Positions 45,740 through 56,779 of a DNA stretch of 64,000 nucleotides are shown piece after piece. The stretch comes from Nematostella vectensis (lineage: Eukaryota > Cnidaria > Anthozoa > Actiniaria > Edwardsiidae). Location of the stretch: positions 1,851,340 to 1,915,339 of the forward strand of contig NC_064048.1 of NCBI RefSeq assembly GCF_932526225.1, written 5' to 3'. Every line of letters starts with the position of its first letter. The stretch's first letter is position 1. The position numbers and the translations under genes were made by a program. Below the pieces are notes generated by a model. The model searched no databases and had not been told where the DNA came from. It saw nothing but the letters and a program-made list of their open reading frames with translations.

Positions 45740-46739
45740 AGTATTACCAGTATGTGATAGACAAAACTTCCATATGGCACCTGAAATGTATAACTATGTC
45801 ATTATATCTTTGGAATGCTGTTTCATTTATTAATTGTTTCTTTGCAAGGGCAAAGCTGGTCAGAATGTAGCTTTGATACAAGTTCTATACTTCTATAAAG
45901 GGTCAAAGATCAAAGTACTTAAATTATATAAAGATAACAACAAACTTGTGCTTTTTCAATAATAAATTTGTAAAGAAAACAGTATTATATCAATCCTAAA
46001 GGTAATAGGTAAAGGGAAAAATACTAGGAAAGTGCTCAGTCAAGTTATTATTGCATTATTGTTATAAATGTTTTAGAATAGAGTAACATTTTTTTCAAAT
46101 AGAGTCACATTTCTCCCTTTCTCCGCTCCCCATTGATTTTTTGTTTATTTGTATATTTATTCCTCTCCCCCCCCCAACATAGATCAATGAACATGGTTTG
46201 GTTTGAAATTAGAAACTTTCACTAATTTAGGATTTGCCTCCATTGCATTCATTTTTGAGTAGCCTGTATAGGTGGATCCAAAGTTTCTAAAAAAAAAAGG
46301 CCAAAGGGTGGGTGCACCAATATGTAACGCATGTCAGGAGGTATATTTGTGGAGTTTAATTTCAACACATTCTTCTGCGCGTTCGCACCCCTCCTAGGTA
46401 CGGGCCTGTACAATTCATAATGACATGGCAGTAAAAATAAATGACTTTTTTAATCTACTTAAAAAAAAACATTTTAAAGACGCCTAGATCCCCCTAAATT
46501 ACCCCCCATCAGTCAACACAAAAATGTATCAAATGCTGGCTCCACGTTTAGGCAGTGCCTAAATTTATATATTACATTATAAGGGATATATGAGGTTGGT
46601 TTTAATATTTTCGGTCTGCAAAATGCAAATTATTCTTTTTTGTGAAAAGTCTTCAAATTATGCTAGTTTTGAGTGATTATGCCAGAAATTGTGCTAGCAT
46701 AATCGACTCGTCCCTACTCTAGAGACCAGTGCTCTTGTC

Positions 46740-47820
46740 AAGCATATCCAAGGAAAATGACCGGAGGCTTCATCTAGTGTAGAACTTTGCTTCCCGTACA
46801 CTGAGTAACAATGCGAAATTTGACCACATCTTGCCTTTGTAAATGACCTTGGATGGCTCTCAATTGAAAAACTACTCCGCATACGATGTGTCACCACAGG
46901 GGCTAGCCAGGGAATGGCCCAGGGGGCTTGCCCCCCCCCCCCTATCTAGCAGCCAAAAATACATTTAGCACCCTGTTTTTTCTCGGAAACGTCAAACCTC
47001 TGGGTGTCACGTGACAAGGCCTGGCGGTCAAGTTTGCAGTCCGCGGTTCGCGTTTTGACCGCAGGAGCACCGTTTAGAGGTAAGTGGTTCACCTCAGCAG
47101 TTTTCCCCTCAAATTTTCTATGAGATCACGTTTGAGACCATGAATTAATGTTCTTAATCATTCGACTCTTGAAATAATATATTTTCATTGACAATTTGTA
47201 CAATTACTAATACTTTTGGCTCGCTCGGTTGAAGTTAAGCACATGTTTTGCACTTTTCCCCGCCAAATACCACATTTGCCGTCAAATGTGCTAAACTACG
47301 TTTTCGCTAGTACGTTTTCGCTAGTACGTTTTCGCTAGTACCGCGGTTTGCCATTTACGGTTAATTCTGAAAATGCGATGCTAAATGTCTCTGGAGAAAA
47401 TGCCTTGAAAGTCCCTTTTGGGTCCACTCCTGTTAAAAATCCTTGCAACGCGCTGCACCATGATCTATGAATGCATTAACAACCTTGTAAGTTCGTACCT
47501 AAGTTCTCTTGTAATAAGCCGCTCCACTATACATTGTAATATAACACTGGAAATATAGATAATTTCAGACTCCCTCTGTCGCCCATCAGTGGCACAGCAA
47601 AACGTTTTCTATAGAGCTGTCCAAGCATGGAACAGTCACTCCGCAAACTAGGAATTCTTAGACCCTTTTAATGTTCAGAAAAGGGGCAAAACAAGAACAT
47701 CGCTAGTACATAGATTTTTTATATCGTGATCCCCTCATTTTTTGTAAGTCGTAAATCAACTTTCAAAGACAAGCTTGTGCAGTAGGATAGGGGTCCGCAC
47801 AAGCGCCACACCCTTGTTAT
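46740..47820. other. Intergenic, no gene supported
   Basis: Contains a run of 14 C at about 46930, a donor-like AGAG/GTAAGT at 47078-47083 and three copies of TACGTTTTCGCTAG at 47298-47340. No continuous coding signal. Confidence 0.35.
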
Positions 47821-47824
47821 TCCC

Positions 47825-48135
47825 AAGAAGTTTGCTGGCTTGGCCCTATCACAGCTAATAAGTCAAGCCACGGTAGACGAAATTGACAATCCGTTACCAG
47901 CCTATCACTCTAAGGATATTTTTCTATCTTTAGTTCACGTAGCGCTCAAAATACGCACAGACCTCCGTGAAACGCCTGGGTTGAAAGGGCTTGACATAGG
48001 CAATTTTAGCGCAGAGGATTTCATTCCAGAAAGCAACTTGGCGGCGAACATCTTCTGGAAGATGAAACGGTGAACGATGAAGATGCCGAGGTTCGCAACA
48101 AGGCTTTTCCATTGCCCAGGACATAGTATACCAAG
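47825..48135 (+). pseudogene. Truncated fragment of a mobile-element ORF
   Basis: The frame reads LSQLISQATVDEIDNPLPAY, HSKDIFLSLVHVALKIRTDL and RETPGLKGLDIGNFSAED before TGA at about 48072. In shifted frames NDEDAEVRNK and SIAQDIVYQV follow, giving one frameshift or more. The string KIR-D-PG-KGLDI with SIAQDIVY resembles ORFs common in invertebrate mobile DNA as I remember them, with no search made. It ends in a GGC/GGT-repeat where the next element starts. Confidence 0.5.
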
Positions 48136-48139
48136 TGGC

Positions 48140-48171
<32 letters not shown>

Positions 48172-49185
48172 TGACTATGCTAATGTTGATATATCGACTT
48201 GCTAACGTTGATAATTCGACCTTGATGTTGATAATTCGACTTCGATGTTGATAAATCGACTTGTTGATCAATCGACTTGTTGATAATTCGACTTAACTGC
48301 CGACTTGACCGTTGATAATTCGACTTCGAAAGTTGATAATTCGACCTCGATAGTTGATAATTCGACTTCGACTGTTGATAACTGAATTGTTGATAATTCG
48401 ACTTGATTGTTAGGGAAGAAAGTAGGGAGACCTTCATGTGGTAACGATACTACATCTTCCTGAAATAGGAAATCGATACAATAAGCATTTTTATGCTAAC
48501 CACAAGAGTTTAGACCAAGGATAAACATACGATGAATGATTATTGGTTACAAACCAATACAAACCCGCAAAAAAAAAACCCCAGACATTCTTGATCACTG
48601 CAGGCTGCAGTGATATAATATAATCAGTGAAATATAATTTAACTAAAAGGTCAAATTACGTCTATTTCCCAGCGCTACCAGCCAACATCGACACCTCGTT
48701 GCATTTGCTAAAGCAGGGGAGGTCGATCATGTCATAGATTGTAGCTAGTGTGAAAATGCTTTCTTTCCGATCTAATTAAAGCATGTAGGGTATTAAAAGT
48801 TTAAATAAAGATCTTTCGGCAACTCGTTGACGATAGTTTTCCATTAGATTTAAGAAAATAATTCTCCATGATTTTTATCCAGGCACAGCAGAGATGAGTG
48901 CCTGGCGGGGAAGAGCTGCTGGTCAAAACATTAATTTCAGACTACACACCCAAATACATATAAGGCTGAATAAGGAATTCATCTATCGCTGCACGACACC
49001 TTTCCGACGAATTTTAGCAATTATCACATGGTTCCAACTCGAGAAAGAGACATTATATGTAATGATATAAAAATTAAATATATGTGTTGTTGGTTGAACA
49101 GCCTACAGTTAGTGGAGATGTGTAGAGCTTGGGACCTAAGGTGCTTGTACACGCGCCTCAAGACGAAATCGGGTAACACTATGTA

Positions 49186-49658
49186 CTATCTACTTTTCTT
49201 TGCAAAGTCAATCTTTAGTATAGCACCATGCGTACTTTTCTTTGCAAAGTCAATCTTTAGTATAGCACCATGCGTACTTTTCTTTGCAAAGTCAATCCAG
49301 TCTTTAGTATAGTAACCATGCGTACTTTTCTTTACAAAGTCAATCTAGTCTTTAGTATAGTAACCATGCGTACTTTTCTTTACAAAGTCAATCTAGTCTT
49401 TAGTATAGCACCATGCGTACTTTTCTTTGCAAAGTCAATCTAGTCTTTAGTATAGCACCATGCGTACTTTTCTTTGTAAAGTCAATCTAGTCTTTAGTAT
49501 AGCACCATGCGTACTTTTCTTTGTAAAGTCAATCTAGTCTTTAGTATAGCACCATGCGTACTTTTCTTTGCAAAGTCAATCTAGTCTTTAGTATAGCACC
49601 ATGCGTACATTTCTTTGTAAAGTCAATCTAGTCTTTAGTATAGTACCATGCGTACTTT
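49186..49658. repeat. ~47-bp tandem repeat inside copy A
   Basis: About ten copies of GTACTTTTCTTTGCAAAGTC, AATCTAGTCTTTAGTATAGC, ACCATGC; the first two units lack the CTAGT segment. It is absent from the corresponding part of copy B, so it arose after duplication. Confidence 0.92.
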
Positions 49659-50253
49659 TCTCCGCTTCATTGAGTTAGAAACTACACAAACCTACTTAAA
49701 GCTGCAGGGGCTCAACAATGAAAAGTAGAGAATCTAGGGGGAGGGTTTTTGGGGTCTAACCCCCCCCCCCCCCTTTGGGCTGCCAGAAAGCCATATGTAA
49801 CAAAAAAATTACCCCCTCCTCACTTTATCACTGAGCCAAACCCTCCTTTAGAGAAAAGCTAGATCCGCCCCTGATGAATGTCCTGAAAACGTAGCCAAGG
49901 GGAGTTAGAGTTAAACAGAGGGATACAACTTCGGTGGAAACCCCGAGGTTAGGCCGTGTGTATAGATTAGCCTTCCCTGTTACGAAGTCCCGTGGTTTCT
50001 CTTGATCCTTTTTCGCAATAGAAAACTTTGTTTGTTATATATGTTGATTCCTTATTACTAATATTTTCTATTACTCTTGTTCTATAAAATAACTAAAAAC
50101 AAACAAAGAAAGAACAGAAAGGAACACGGGTTCCATGAATTGTGAAAAGTGTGTAGTGCGGGACAAACACCTCCTGCCTCCCGGGGTTACAAGAGGGTGA
50201 TAATTTTAAAGTCACCAGAAAAGAGTACTAAGGCACTTTTGGACAAGATTCTA

Positions 50254-52925
50254 TGTATGTATGTATGTATGTATGTATGTATGTATGTATGTATGTATGT
50301 ATGTATGTATGTATGTATGTATGTATGTATGTATGTATGTACGTATGTATGTATGTATGTATGTATGTATGTATGTATGTATGTATGTATGTATGTATGT
50401 ATGTATGGTATGTATGTATGTATGTATGTATGTATGTATGTATGTATGTATGTATGTATGTATGTATGTATGTATGTATGTATGGTATGTATGTATGTAT
50501 GTATGTATGTATGTATGTATGTATGTATGTATGTATGTATGTATGTATGTATGTATGTATGTATGTATGTATGTATGTATGTATGTATGTATGTATGTAT
50601 GTATGTATGTATGTATGTATGTATGTATGTATGTATGTATGTATGTATGTATGTATGTATGTATGTATGTATGTATGTATGTATGTATGTATGTATGTAT
50701 GTATGTATGTATGTATGTATGTATGTATGTATGTATGTATGTATGTATGTATGTATGTATGTATGTATGTATGTATGTATGTATGTATGTATGTATGTAT
50801 GTATGTATGTATGTATGTATGTATGTATGTATGTATGTATGTATGTATGTATGTATGTATGTATGTATGTATGTATGTATGTATGTATGTATGTATGTAT
50901 GTATGTATGTATGTATGTATGTATGTATGTATGTATGTATGTATGTATGTATGTATGTATGTATGTATGTATGTATGTATGCATGTATGCATGTATGCAT
51001 GTATGCATGTATGAATGTATGCATGTATGCATGTATGCATGTATGCATGTATGCATGTATGCATGTATGCATGTATGCATGTATGCATGTATGCATGTAT
51101 GCATGTATGCATGTATGCATGTATGCATGTATGCATGTATGCATGTATGCATGTATGCATGTATGCATGTATGCATGTATGCATGTATGCATGTATGCAT
51201 GTATGCATGTATGCATGTATGCATGTATGCATGTATGCATGTATGCATGTATGCATGTATGCATGTATGCATGTATGCATGTATGCATGTATGCATGTAT
51301 GCATGTATGCATGTATGCATGTATGCATGTATGCATGTATGCATGTATGCATGTATGCATGTATGCATGTATGCATGTATGCATGTATGCATGTATGCAT
51401 GTATGCATGTATGCATGTATGCATGTATGCATGTATGCATGTATGCATGTATGCATGTATGCATGTATGCATGTATGCATGTATGCATGTATGCATGTAT
51501 GCATGTATGCATGTATGCATGTATGCATGTATGCATGTATGCATGTATGCATGTATGCATGTATGCATGTATGCATGTATGCATGTATGCATGTATGCAT
51601 GTATGCATGTATGCATGTATGCATGTATGCATGTATGCATGTATGCATGTATGCATGTATGCATGTATGCATGTATGCATGTATGCATGTATGCATGTAT
51701 GCATGTATGCATGTATGCATGTATGCATGTATGCATGTATGCATGTATGCATGTATGCATGTATGCATGTATGCATGTATGCATGTATGCATGTATGCAT
51801 GTATGCATGTATGCATGTATGCATGTATGCATGTATGCATGTATGCATGTATGCATGTATGCATGTATGCATGTATGCATGTATGCATGTATGCATGTAT
51901 GCATGTATGCATGTATGCATGTATGCATGTATGCATGTATGCATGTATGCATGTATGCATGTATGCATGTATGCATGTATGCATGTATGTATGCATGTAT
52001 GCATGTATGCATGTATGCATGTATGCATGTATGCATGTATGCATGTATGCATGTATGCATGTATGCATGTATGCATGTATGCATGTATGCATGTATGCAT
52101 GTATGCATGTATGCATGTATGCATGTATGCATGTATGCATGTATGCATGTATGCATGTATGCATGTATGCATGTATGCATGTATGCATGTATGCATGTAT
52201 GCATGTATGCATGTATGCATGTATGCATGTATGCATGTATGCATGTATGCATGTATGCATGTATGCATGTATGCATGTATGCATGTATGCATGTATGCAT
52301 GTATGCATGTATGCATGTATGCATGTATGCATGTATGCATGTATGCATGTATGCATGTATGCATGTATGCATGTATGCATGTATGCATGTATGCATGTAT
52401 GCATGTATGCATGTATGCATGTATGCATGTATGCATGTATGCATGTATGCATGTATGCATGTATGCATGTATGCATGTATGCATGTATGCATGTATGCAT
52501 GTATGCATGTATGCATGTATGCATGTATGCATGTATGCATGTATGCATGTATGCATGTATGCATGTATGCATGTATGCATGTATGCATGTATGCATGTAT
52601 GCATGTATGCATGTATGCATGTATGCATGTATGCATGTATGCATGTATGCATGTATGCATGTATGCATGTATGCATGTATGCATGTATGTATGTATGTAT
52701 GTATGTATGTATGCATGCATGCATGCATGCATGCATGTATGTATGTATGTATGTATGTATGTATGTATGTATGTATGTATGTATGTATGTATGTATGTAT
52801 GTATGTATGTATGTATGTATGTATGTATGTATGTATGTATGTATGTATGTATGTATGTATGTATGTATGTATGTATGTATGTATGTATGTATGTATGTAT
52901 GTATGTATGTATGTATGTATGTATA
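50254..52925. repeat. 2.67-kb ATGT/ATGC microsatellite
   Basis: (ATGT)n from 50254 to about 50978 with a few interruptions (TACG at about 50340, TATGG at 50406 and 50484), then an 8-bp unit GTATGCAT repeated for about 1.7 kb with rare exceptions (a lost C near 51988, an A at 51014), then ATGC units at 52710-52735, then (ATGT)n to 52925. Copy B has only a few units at the same point (58081-58095). All ORFs here are periodic artefacts. Confidence 0.98.
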
Positions 52926-54542
52926 GTGTTGGTTTGAGAAAAATACAAACTACATAGGTTTCCCTACAGGTCTGTTTCGTGGTTGCCCACTCATCAGGGG
53001 TTTTAATGAGAATATTCCTACCATCGTATATATACTATTAACATTGAAATTTACATAATAATAGACTGATAGTTTTAGCTAAGGCGGCAAGAGGAACAAT
53101 AGCGAGTTACATAAATATGCAGGGCGGAACGTGTGAAAAATTGATAGCGCGAAAATTTAACGGTGACGGGATTAACAGTTCTAATTGTTTCGTAGCAGGG
53201 CTTTGTTTCTGTGGCGGCACGAGGACACGAGTTCATTGCGTTTATTTAGAGTTGATAGTTTGGGTTGGCAGATGATCGTCAGCTTTTCCTTGAGGCAGAG
53301 GCTGCAACGCTTAGTGGTACTGTTGTAAGCGGAGTGGGAAGAAAGAATGCGCCATGAAATAAAGTACTCAATCATGTTATCCTTGAGAGTCCAGACGTGT
53401 TTGCTGAGTTCGGTGGAGTTTCTGTGTTTGGCGTGTCGGAATGATGCGGTGTGGTTTCTGTACCTGGTCTTGAAGCTGTTTTCAGTGAGCCCGACGTATG
53501 TTTCCGAGGTGTTGTTGTCTTTTCGAGTTACGGTAGCTTGGTAGATAACAGATGTCTGTAGGCAGTTTCCGTCTAGAGGGCAGGTGTCTTTCTGTCGGCA
53601 GTTGCATGTCTTGTTGTTGGTAGTGGTAGGGGCGGAGTTGGCGATCTCGGTGGCCGACGATGCGGTGATGATGCGCTTGTTGTGGTTGTCGATGATCTGT
53701 TTGGTGTTGTTCATGCAGCTGTAACTGATTTTGATGGTGTTTCTGTTGAAGATTTTACGGAGGTGGTTGTCTTTCGGGAAGTGCTTGTCTATCAGGGTGA
53801 GGAATCTGTGGCCGATGTTGGTGCTGGTGTTCTTGCTGAAGGGCGGGTTGTACCATAGGATGTTGTTGCGTTTGCGGGTTTTTCGGTTGGTTACGGTGTT
53901 GGGATCGTAGCGTAGCGTGTAGTTGTATCCGCTATCGTCGAGTGCTTTCTGGTAAGGCGGCGCGGTCTGGTCAAAGGAGGCTTGGTCTGAAGATAGGGCA
54001 GATAGGCGTCTGTTGATACCAGCAGGGATGTTCTTGGTGATGGAGGGCGGGTGGTTGCTCTCACGGTGGACATATTGTAGCGAGGAGTTCGGCTTTGTAT
54101 AAGGCTGGTGTGCATTACGTTTTAGGTCGAGGGTGACGTCTAGGAAATTGACAACTTGTTTGTTTGCCTCAATGGTGATTCGGAGTCCGTTGTTGTTGAA
54201 GATGCGGCATAGTTCCTTTTTTAGGTTTTCGGTGGCTCTGGGTGTGGCGTTGGTGATGGCTAGTCCGTCGTCGCGATAGAGTCCTACGTTCATATTGAGG
54301 TCCTGAAGTTGGGAGAGAAGGAAGTTGCCTACAAGTTCACAGGTTTCTGCGCCATCGAAGCTGACCATCGTAACATCAAATATCGTGTTGCTTTTCTTCT
54401 GCCAGGGTGTTTGGTTGTGGACCAGGAAGGAGCTCTTGGAGTGGGTTATGATCTCTTTTTCATCAGGGGTGATTTCGTCATAGTTGGAGGCGAAGTCGAG
54501 TGCTCTTGATAGTAGGTCTTGGCTGATAGATGGGTAGAATTC
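52926..54542 (-). mobile_element. Penelope-like retroelement, left (minus-strand) copy, 5'-truncated
   Basis: The coding region runs from 54542 down to 53181 (453 codons, open from the first base with no start). It begins inside the reverse transcriptase at EFYPSIS, has the catalytic YRDDGLAI motif, then FLDVTLDL and SNHPPSI, a Cys-rich knuckle CNCRQKDTCPLDGNC, and a GIY-YIG endonuclease (IYQATV, TYVGLTENSFKTRYRNH, then HRNSTELSKHVW) ending CLCLKEKL-like and KALLRNN. This order (RT, zinc knuckle, GIY-YIG) is that of endonuclease-containing Penelope-like elements. The part before EFYPSI is missing. A hammerhead ribozyme lies downstream at 52962-53000. It is joined head to head with a second copy. 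Confidence 0.92.
52962..53000 (-). ncRNA. Hammerhead ribozyme (left Penelope copy)
   Basis: The minus strand has CCC, CTGATGA, GTGG-GCAA-CCAC (stem II with GNRA loop), GAAA, ACAG-AC-CTGT (stem III, two-base loop), A, GGG. All conserved core residues (CUGAUGA, GAA, A15.1-U16.1) are present. Predicted cleavage is after the A of CTGTA. The very short stem III is typical of minimal Penelope-type hammerheads, which may act as dimers. Confidence 0.82.
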
Positions 54543-54556
54543 TTACCAGAAAGCCT

Positions 54557-55599
54557 TACCAGAAAGCACTCGACGATAGCGGATACAACTACACGCTACG
54601 CTACGATCCCAACACCGTAACCAACCGAAAAACCCGCAAACGCAACAACATCCTATGGTACAACCCGCCCTTCAGCAAGAACACCAGCACCAACATCGGC
54701 CACAGATTCCTCACCCTGATAGACAAGCACTTCCCGAAAGACAACCACCTCACCACCTCCGTAAAATCTTCAACAGAAACACCATCAAAATCAGTTACAG
54801 CTGCATGAACAACACCAAACAGATCATCGACAACCACAACAAGCGCATCATCACCGCATCGTCGGCCACCGAGATCGCCAACTCCGCCCCTACCACTACC
54901 AACAACAAGACATGCAACTGCCGACAGAAAGACACCTGCCCTCTAGACGGAAACTGCCTACAGACATCTGTTATCTACCAAGCTACCGTAACTCGAAAAG
55001 ACAACAACACCTCGGAAACATACGTCGGGCTCACTGAAAACAGCTTCAAGACCAGGTACAGAAACCACACCGCATCATTCCGACACGCCAAACACAGAAA
55101 CTCCACCGAACTCAGCAAACACGTCTGGACTCTCAAGGATAACATGATTGAGTACTTTATTTCATGGCGCATTCTTTCTTCCCACTCCGCTTACAACAGT
55201 ACCACTAAGCGTTGCAACCTCTGCCTCAAGGAAAAGCTGACGATCATCTGCCAACCCAAACTATCAACTCTAAATAAACGCAATGAACTCGTGTCCTCGT
55301 GCCGCCACAGAAACAAAGCCCTGCTACGAAACAATTAGAACTGTTAATCCCGTCACCGTTAAATTTTCGCGCTATCAATTTTTCACACGTTCCGCCCTGC
55401 ATATTTATGTAACTCGCTATTGTTCCTCTTGCCGCCTTAGCTAAAACTATCAGTCTATTATTATGTAAATTTCAATGTTAATAGTATATATACGATGGTA
55501 GGAATATTCTCATTAAAACCCCTGATGAGTGGGCAACCACGAAACAGACCTGTAGGGAAACCTATGTAGTTTGTATTTTTCTCAAACCAACACTATACA
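54557..55599 (+). mobile_element. Penelope-like retroelement, right (plus-strand) copy, more truncated
   Basis: Inverse copy of 52924-53954, starting at YQKALDDSGYNYTLRYDPNT, i.e. after the RT motifs. An 8-bp duplication near 54750 (CCACCTCACCACCTCC, against CCACCTCC on the left copy) breaks the frame; the endonuclease part is open again from 54655 in the other frame through to the stop at 55338. One Ser-to-Asn change (CSLC to CNLC) is visible. Near-identity of the ~1.03-kb arms shows the pair is recent or homogenised. Confidence 0.92.
55519..55557 (+). ncRNA. Hammerhead ribozyme (right Penelope copy)
   Basis: Plus strand: CCC 55519-55521; CTGATGA 55522-55528; stem II 55529-55532 with 55537-55540, loop GCAA; GAAA 55541-55544; stem III 55544-55547 with 55550-55553; cleavage predicted after A55554; GGG 55555-55557 pairs with CCC. 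It is about 180 bases after the ORF stop, the usual place in a Penelope terminal region. Confidence 0.85.
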
Positions 55600-55653
55600 C
55601 CGCTCTACTTTCGAGTATTGAGCACTTTCTATGAAAGCCTTCAACCATCATTT

Positions 55654-55855
<202 letters not shown>

Positions 55856-56779
55856 CACATGTGTTATGTGTTATGTACTGTCCAGTTCCCAGACCTTCAT
55901 GCTCTTAACAGGCCGTCACTATAGTCACCTAATATCTTTTAACTGCCCCAGTTATAATATTAATATTGAATAGTTACAAACATCCCAAAAGTCATATTTT
56001 TTTAGCTAGTAATGTGTTAAATTGAGGTTAGGTATCAGGTTGGGAAATTCCATTTAAAGACCTAGTACTGATACACATCTCTTTGTAACTTTACTAACTT
56101 TATTGGTAAAAGCGTCAAGTCGATTTATCAACATTAGCATGTGATCCACGAAAATCATCTGAAAAACTAAAGACGATACTGATCTAATTTGAACGGTATC
56201 TGGTAGTGTGGTTCATTCTTTATTCTTGTGCTTAAAATTGCCCATAAAAAACTAGTTTTTCTTGTAAAAAATCACGTTCTTTTTGTGTTGATAATTCGAC
56301 TTGAATAGCGAAATGCTATCTCCTGCGCATGCGCACCGCAGACAGCAGACAGAGATCTTTGCAAGTTATAACCGCCCTCCAAACTTGGTTGCTATAGCTC
56401 CACATCTTCAACCATAAATCAAGGGCTCTTTTTTCGAAAAATTGCTTTTTTACAAAAAAGTCAGGTATAGTGTAGGTATGAAACTTAGTACCATAGTTTT
56501 GTAAGGCCATGACTACCTTTTGACAAAATTTGAGATCCCCCGGGTTTTCAGGGGGGGAGTTATGGCTTGTTGATAAATCGACCATCATGGAGGTTTTTTG
56601 GCCATTGACAGGGGGGACATCACCAAATTTCGAAAGTAATGACACATAACACCTACCAACACTATCTGATCTGTTTCTGCCGTTAAAAAAAAGAAAAAAA
56701 ATTCTCATGGTCGATTTATCAACATAGCATAGTGATGATGATGATAATGATGATGATGATGTTGATGATGATGAGGATG

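Larger units (their letters stand above)
44480..46335. repeat. Local direct duplication flanking the Mutator-like element
   Basis: 44480-44905 and about 45940-46335 are diverged direct copies (shared TAAAGAAAACA, AAAGGGTGGGTGCACCAATA, TGTAA). The 44946-45739 element inserted just beyond the end of the left copy, in the stretch between the two copies. Confidence 0.7.
36789..46719. mobile_element. Candidate 9.9-kb TIR-bounded mobile-element nest
   Basis: GAGTAGGGACGAGTCGATTA at 36789 is matched in inverted orientation by the sequence ending CGACTCGTCCCTACTC at 46719. Complementarity extends through ATGCTAG (about 27 bp). TA borders both ends. Subterminal ATTATGCT/AGCATAA motifs recur inside each end. 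The interior contains several younger insertions. Whether the two ends belong to a single transposon or to two separate elements cannot be settled here. Confidence 0.55.

Noticed and set aside
48180-48437. Minus-strand ORF rich in SNYQ repeats (also 56786-56974)
   Set aside because: Translation of the GTTGATAATTCGAC terminal iterons of the inverted-terminus element; not protein-coding.
50149-52957. Very long ORFs (over 900 codons) in several frames on both strands
   Set aside because: They translate the ATGT/ATGC microsatellite (VCMY, THIH-like periodic peptides). Open frames arise because the unit lacks stops, not from coding.
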